Source of the DNA: Pseudomonas pudica
GTDB taxonomy: Bacteria; Pseudomonadota; Gammaproteobacteria; Pseudomonadales; Pseudomonadaceae
Direction of reading: 5' to 3'
Length of the DNA: 64,000 bases
Assembly (NCBI RefSeq): GCF_015680405.1
Contig: NZ_JADLJS010000010.1
Span: 79,104-143,103 of the forward strand
The stretch's first letter is position 1. Each line of letters begins with the position of its first letter. The position numbers and the translations under genes are program-made. The notes below the pieces were generated by a model that saw only the letters and a program-made list of their open reading frames with translations, was not told the DNA's origin and did not search any database. Shown one piece after another: positions 60,302-64,000 of the stretch.

Positions 60302-60389
60302 TCTTCGCGGGCTTGAGCGCTCCCACATGGATCACCACGCATTCAAGAGTGACGGAGATCCTGTGGGAGCGGGTTTACCCGCGAAGCAG
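60302..60389. repeat. REP pair between the chemoreceptor and glycosyltransferase genes
   Basis: 'TTCGCGGGCTTGAGCGCTCCCACA' and 'CTGTGGGAGCGGGTTTACCCGCGAA'. It lies just upstream of the glycosyltransferase and downstream of the chemoreceptor. Confidence 0.8.
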
Positions 60390-60405
60390 GCGACGCGGTT
60401 TGCGA

Positions 60406-62280
60406 TCAGATGCGGAAGCTGCCCACCAGGTGCTTCAGGCGGCCGGCCTGCTGCTCCAGGTCAGAGCAGGCGCGAAGGGTAGCCTGCAGGTTTTCCACGC
60501 CTTCCTGGTTGAGCATGTTGATCTCGTTGATGTCCATGTTGATCGCCTCGACCACGGCAGTCTGCTCTTCGGTGGCGGTGGCCACCGACTGGTTCATGCC
60601 GTCGATCTCGCCGATGCGCACGGTAACGCTGTCCAGCCGCTCACCGGCCTGGTTGGCGATCTGCATGCTGTCCTGGCTGTGGCGCTGGCTCTGGTCCATG
60701 GTCTCGACCGATTCGCGCGCGCCGACCTGCAGTTCTTCGATCATGGTCTGCACCTGTTGCGCCGACTCCTGGGTGCGGTGCGCCAGGTTGCGTACCTCAT
60801 CGGCGACAACCGCAAAACCACGCCCGGCTTCACCGGCGCGGGCCGCTTCGATGGCCGCGTTCAGCGCCAGCAGGTTGGTCTGCTGGGAAATGCTGGTGAT
60901 CACCTCGAGGATCTGGCCGATATTGACGGTCTTGCTGTTCAGCGTCTCGATGTGCGCGCTGGAAGTGACGATCAGGTCGGACAGGCGGTTCATTGCCTCA
61001 ATGTTGCGTTCCACCACCTGCTGCCCTTCTTCGGCCAGCAACCGCGCCGAACTGGCATGCTGCGAAGCCTGGGCGGCGTTGCCGGCAATTTCCTGGGCGG
61101 CGGCGCCCAGTTCGTTGATGGCGGCGGCCACGCTGTTGGTGCGGTTGGACTGTTCGTCGGAGTTGGTCATTGACGAGTTCGAGGCACTGATGACCCGCAG
61201 GGCTACTTCGTTGACCTGCTCGGTGGCCGAGGACACTTCGCGGATCGAGCTGTGGATACGCTCGACGAAACGGTTGAAGGCGCTGCCCAGGATGCCGAAT
61301 TCGTCGTGGTTGTGGATAAGCAGGCGCTTGGTCAGGTCGCCCTCACCTTCGGCGATGTCTTCCATGGCGCGGGTCATGGTGTGCAGCGGCTGCATCAGCA
61401 CACGGATCAGCAGGCCGAGCAGGCCGATGATGATCACCACCGCCACCAGCGTGGCGATCACCGCCGAGGTGCGGAAGGTGCTGAGCATCGAGAAGGCCTT
61501 GTCCTTGTCCACCGACAGGCCGATGTACCAGTTGGCCGACGGCAGGCCGGTGATCGGGGTGAAGGTCAGCAGGCGGGCCTGGCCTTCGCTCTGCACTTCG
61601 GTCAGCTCACCTGTCAGTTTCGGCGTGTGCTGCGGGAACAGGTCCGACAGTGACTTCATCACCAGGTCTTTGTCCGGGTGCACCAGGATCTTGCCTTGGT
61701 CGTTGACCAGGAAGGCATAGCCCATGCCGCCGAAGTTCAGCGAGTTGATGATCTGCACCAGGCCGTCCAGGGCCAGGTCGCCACCGACCACGCCGACACC
61801 GGCGGAAACCTTGCTGAGGATGCCGATGACCATCTTGTTGGTGGTCATGTCGATGTACGGCTCGGTCAGGGTTGCGCCAGCGGCGTTCATGCCGTCCTTG
61901 TACCAGGGACGGGTGCGTGGGTCGTAGCCGTCGGGCATTTTCGAGTCAGGGCGCACGCTGAAGCCACCGTCGACCTTGCCCAGGTAGACGGTGAGGAAGC
62001 TGGAAATCAGTGCATTCTGGCCCATCAGGGTTTCGGCGTTGGTCGGGTCCTGGGCTATGTTCTGTGCCAGGTTTTCCACCAGCTTGATACGGCCTTCGAA
62101 CAGGTTGCGGATATTGGTCGAAGTGGAAGCGCCCATTTCAGCCAGATAGTTTTCGAGGTCCTCGCGGATCGCATTACGCTGGAGGTAATCGTTGTAGAGC
62201 GTGAAAAGGCTGAAGGCGAGTATCACGATCAGTGACGCTGCCAAAAGAATCTTGTGGCTGAAACGAAGGCTTTTGTTCAT
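60406..62280 (-). CDS. mcpG: Methyl-accepting chemotaxis protein, dCache amino-acid type
   Basis: A 624-residue chemoreceptor. TM1 is at 11-31, a periplasmic dCache domain at about 35-275, TM2 at about 278-300, HAMP, and a cytoplasmic hairpin with [32 protein letters not shown]. The dCache domain has [12 protein letters not shown], whose R-W-Y-D pattern is the amine/amino-acid binding signature, and GVVGGDLAL with a further Asp. In P. putida the receptor next to this purU region is McpG, reported to sense GABA; I use that symbol by position and domain. A FliA-type promoter precedes it. Confidence 0.88.
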   Translation of the reverse strand: MNKSLRFSHKILLAASLIVILAFSLFTLYNDYLQRNAIREDLENYLAEMGASTSTNIRNLFEGRIKLVENLAQNIAQDPTNAETLMGQNALISSFLTVYLGKVDGGFSVRPDSKMPDGYDPRTRPWYKDGMNAAGATLTEPYIDMTTNKMVIGILSKVSAGVGVVGGDLALDGLVQIINSLNFGGMGYAFLVNDQGKILVHPDKDLVMKSLSDLFPQHTPKLTGELTEVQSEGQARLLTFTPITGLPSANWYIGLSVDKDKAFSMLSTFRTSAVIATLVAVVIIIGLLGLLIRVLMQPLHTMTRAMEDIAEGEGDLTKRLLIHNHDEFGILGSAFNRFVERIHSSIREVSSATEQVNEVALRVISASNSSMTNSDEQSNRTNSVAAAINELGAAAQEIAGNAAQASQHASSARLLAEEGQQVVERNIEAMNRLSDLIVTSSAHIETLNSKTVNIGQILEVITSISQQTNLLALNAAIEAARAGEAGRGFAVVADEVRNLAHRTQESAQQVQTMIEELQVGARESVETMDQSQRHSQDSMQIANQAGERLDSVTVRIGEIDGMNQSVATATEEQTAVVEAINMDINEINMLNQEGVENLQATLRACSDLEQQAGRLKHLVGSFRI

Positions 62281-62407
62281 GGCGTAATCGGTTCCGCTAA
62301 GGTTTCATATCAGGCGTTTGCATGCGTGGAGTCGCAAAGCAGTGCAACATCCCGAAAAAGTCCCTTTTCGGTTGTTCCTCTCTATTAAGGCGAATATCAC
62401 CCACAGG

Positions 62408-62434
62408 TATCGGCCGAATTACGCTAAAGCTTGA
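62408..62434 (-). promoter_or_regulatory. FliA (sigma-28) promoter of the chemoreceptor
   Basis: On the minus strand TCAAG-N15-GCCGATA is a full match to the flagellar sigma-28 consensus of Pseudomonas, ending 127 nt before the receptor start. Confidence 0.85.
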
Positions 62435-62449
62435 GCAGAGGATTAAGAG

Positions 62450-63925
62450 ATGTCGGAATTTTCGACCATCGTTGTAGGTGCTGGTCCGGATGGCCAGCCG
62501 GTTGGGCAAGCCATGAGGCTGGCCAACCGCCATGGCCTGGTAGCGGGTGCAACGGGTACTGGCAAGACCGTTACCCTGCAGCATCTGGCGGAAGCGTTCA
62601 GTGATGCGGGGGTCGCGGTGTTCGCCGCCGATGTCAAAGGCGACCTTTGCGGCCTGGGCGCTGCTGGTGCGCCGCAGGGCAAGGTGGCCGAGCGCATCGC
62701 CGGCATGCCCTGGCTGGGGCACAGGCCCAGGGCTTACCCGGTGAGCCTGTGGGACATTGCCGGGCAGTCCGGTCACCCGCTGCGTACCACCCTCAGTGAA
62801 ATGGGGCCGCTGCTGCTGGGCAACCTGCTGGAACTGACCGACAGCCAACAGGCGGCGCTGTACGCGGCGTTCAAGGTGGCCGACCGTGAAGGCCTGCTGC
62901 TGCTCGACCTCAAGGACCTCAAGGCGCTGCTGGCGCATCTGAAGGACAACCCACAACTGCTGGGTGAAGACAGCGCGCTGATGACCACGGCCTCCACTCA
63001 GGCGCTGTTACGGCGGTTGGCGACCTTGGAGCAGCAGGGCGCCGAGGCGTTGTTCGGTGAACCGGGGTTGCAGCTCGAGGACCTCCTGCGGCCAGACCCG
63101 GATGGCCGTGGGCGTATCCACCTGCTGGACGCCAGCCGCTTGGTTCACGATGCACCGAAGGTGTACGCGACCTTCCTGTTGTGGCTGCTGGCCGAGTTGT
63201 TCGAGCAGCTGCCCGAGCGCGGTGATGCCGACAAGCCGGTGCTGGCGTTGTTCTTCGATGAAGCACACTTGTTGTTCAACGATACGCCCAAGGCATTGCA
63301 GGATCGCCTGGAGCAGGTGGTGCGGCTGATTCGTTCCAAGGGTGTGGGGGTGTACTTCGTTACCCAGTCGCCGGGGGACTTGCCAGATGCGGTGCTGGCC
63401 CAGTTGGGCTTGCGCATTCAGCATGGCTTGCGGGCGTTCACTGCCAAGGAGCAGAAGTCGCTGCGGGCGGTGGCTGATGGCTTCCGCCCCAACCCGGCGT
63501 TCGACACCCTGGCGGTGCTGACTGAACTGGGCATTGGCGAGGCACTGGTAGGGACGCTGGAAGAGAAGGGCACGCCGGCGATGGTGCAGCGGGTACTGAT
63601 TGCACCGCCGCAGTCGCGTATCGGGCCGTTGAGTGCGGCTGAGCGCAGTGCGCTGATTGCCAGTTCGCCGCTGGTGGGGCGTTACGACAAGCCGGTGGAC
63701 CGAGAGTCGGCGTACGAGATGCTGACCCAGCGCAAGGGCGAGCCGGTGGAGCCAGCGCCGCAACCCAAGGCGGATGACGAGAGCTTTGCCGACAAGGCTG
63801 GTGAGTTCTTGCAGAGTGCAGCCGGGCAGGCAATCAAGTCGGCGGTGCGCCAGGCGGCCAACCAGTTGGGGCGGCAGTTGGTGCGAGGGTTGATGGGGTC
63901 GTTGCTGGGGGGCAAGAAAAGGTAG
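62450..63925 (+). CDS. HerA-like/DUF853 P-loop ATPase
   Basis: A 491-residue ATPase of the YjgR/HerA-like family. The Walker A motif GATGTGKTVTLQ is at about 33-44, Walker B LALFFDEAHLLF at about 265-276, then an Arg-finger-like region. The C-terminal 80 residues are polar and include EPAPQPKADDESF. The family is related to the DNA-translocating FtsK/HerA group, but YjgR-type proteins have no proven role. The ATG at 62450 has GAGG-like AGAGGAT upstream. It is divergent from the chemoreceptor. Confidence 0.88.
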   Translation: MSEFSTIVVGAGPDGQPVGQAMRLANRHGLVAGATGTGKTVTLQHLAEAFSDAGVAVFAADVKGDLCGLGAAGAPQGKVAERIAGMPWLGHRPRAYPVSLWDIAGQSGHPLRTTLSEMGPLLLGNLLELTDSQQAALYAAFKVADREGLLLLDLKDLKALLAHLKDNPQLLGEDSALMTTASTQALLRRLATLEQQGAEALFGEPGLQLEDLLRPDPDGRGRIHLLDASRLVHDAPKVYATFLLWLLAELFEQLPERGDADKPVLALFFDEAHLLFNDTPKALQDRLEQVVRLIRSKGVGVYFVTQSPGDLPDAVLAQLGLRIQHGLRAFTAKEQKSLRAVADGFRPNPAFDTLAVLTELGIGEALVGTLEEKGTPAMVQRVLIAPPQSRIGPLSAAERSALIASSPLVGRYDKPVDRESAYEMLTQRKGEPVEPAPQPKADDESFADKAGEFLQSAAGQAIKSAVRQAANQLGRQLVRGLMGSLLGGKKR

Positions 63926-63935
63926 TTTGCCTGTA

Positions 63936-64000
63936 CCGGCCCTATCGCCGGCAAGCCAGCTCCCACAGGTACTGCACAGGCCTTGCGGGCGGTGCAATAC
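63936..64000. repeat. REP unit cut by the right edge
   Basis: CGGCCCTATCGCCGGCAAGCCAGCTCCCACAGG begins a pair whose second half lies past the window. Confidence 0.75.

Overview
The window is ordinary chromosomal DNA of a fluorescent Pseudomonas, most likely of the P. putida group. The signs are high GC, very high coding density, palindromic repeat pairs typical of that group in many gaps, and a gene order I recognise from Pseudomonas. From memory, the order argJ, mutT, panE, yajQ, mscS, ampG, groESL, colRS, RND pump, imelysins, bifA, sodB, argO/argP, olsBA, fumarase, pyk, sbcB, mvaT/turA, purU, chemoreceptor runs parallel to one segment of the P. aeruginosa chromosome. I see no prophage, IS element, CRISPR array, rRNA or tRNA.

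Layout. Positions 1-13.2 kb hold housekeeping and envelope genes: the argJ tail, a GST, a MutT-ThiE fusion, cobalamin adenosyltransferase with a sensor kinase, panE, yajQ, mscS, an MFS exporter, ampG with an alkyltransferase-like protein, a DUF481 outer-membrane protein, a HugZ-like protein and fxsA. Positions 13.4-16 kb hold groES-groEL behind a heat-shock-like promoter, followed by a tandemly duplicated terminator plus repeat block. Positions 16-20.7 kb hold the ColRS two-component locus with a divergent PAP2 phosphatase and downstream methyltransferase, WapQ/InaA kinase and a small exported protein. Two sites match the ColR box as I remember it. Positions 20.7-25 kb hold an RND pump pair (MexVW type). 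Positions 25-30.5 kb hold an iron-linked module of two imelysins, a di-haem oxidoreductase and a DUF1513 protein, with a Fur-like site. Positions 30.5-33.5 kb hold bifA (c-di-GMP phosphodiesterase) and sodB.

Positions 33.8-45.6 kb contain argO/argP, an SDR-type dehydratase, a coiled-coil membrane protein, an old yellow enzyme with its ArsR repressor, acpH, the ornithine-lipid genes olsBA with a divergent acyl-CoA dehydrogenase-like gene, a serine hydrolase, YceI and a cardiolipin-synthase-like protein. Positions 45.6-53 kb hold a DJ-1/PfpI protein, an NTF2-like protein, a GNAT-nitrilase pair, class I fumarase, an iron-sulfur flavin reductase and pyruvate kinase. Positions 53-64 kb hold a TPR lipoprotein, a PilZ protein, sbcB, the MvaT-family regulator turA, purU, an operon of glycosyltransferase, DUF2334 deacetylase and flippase-like protein, a dCache chemoreceptor with a FliA promoter, and a HerA-like ATPase.

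A recurring theme is envelope lipid and stress biology: ColRS, PAP2, ornithine lipids, cardiolipin, the efflux pump and the glycosyltransferase operon. A second theme is iron: imelysins, sodB, and the iron-sensing residues of ColS. The least understood units are the glycosyltransferase-deacetylase-flippase operon and the degenerate acyl-CoA dehydrogenase-like gene beside olsBA.
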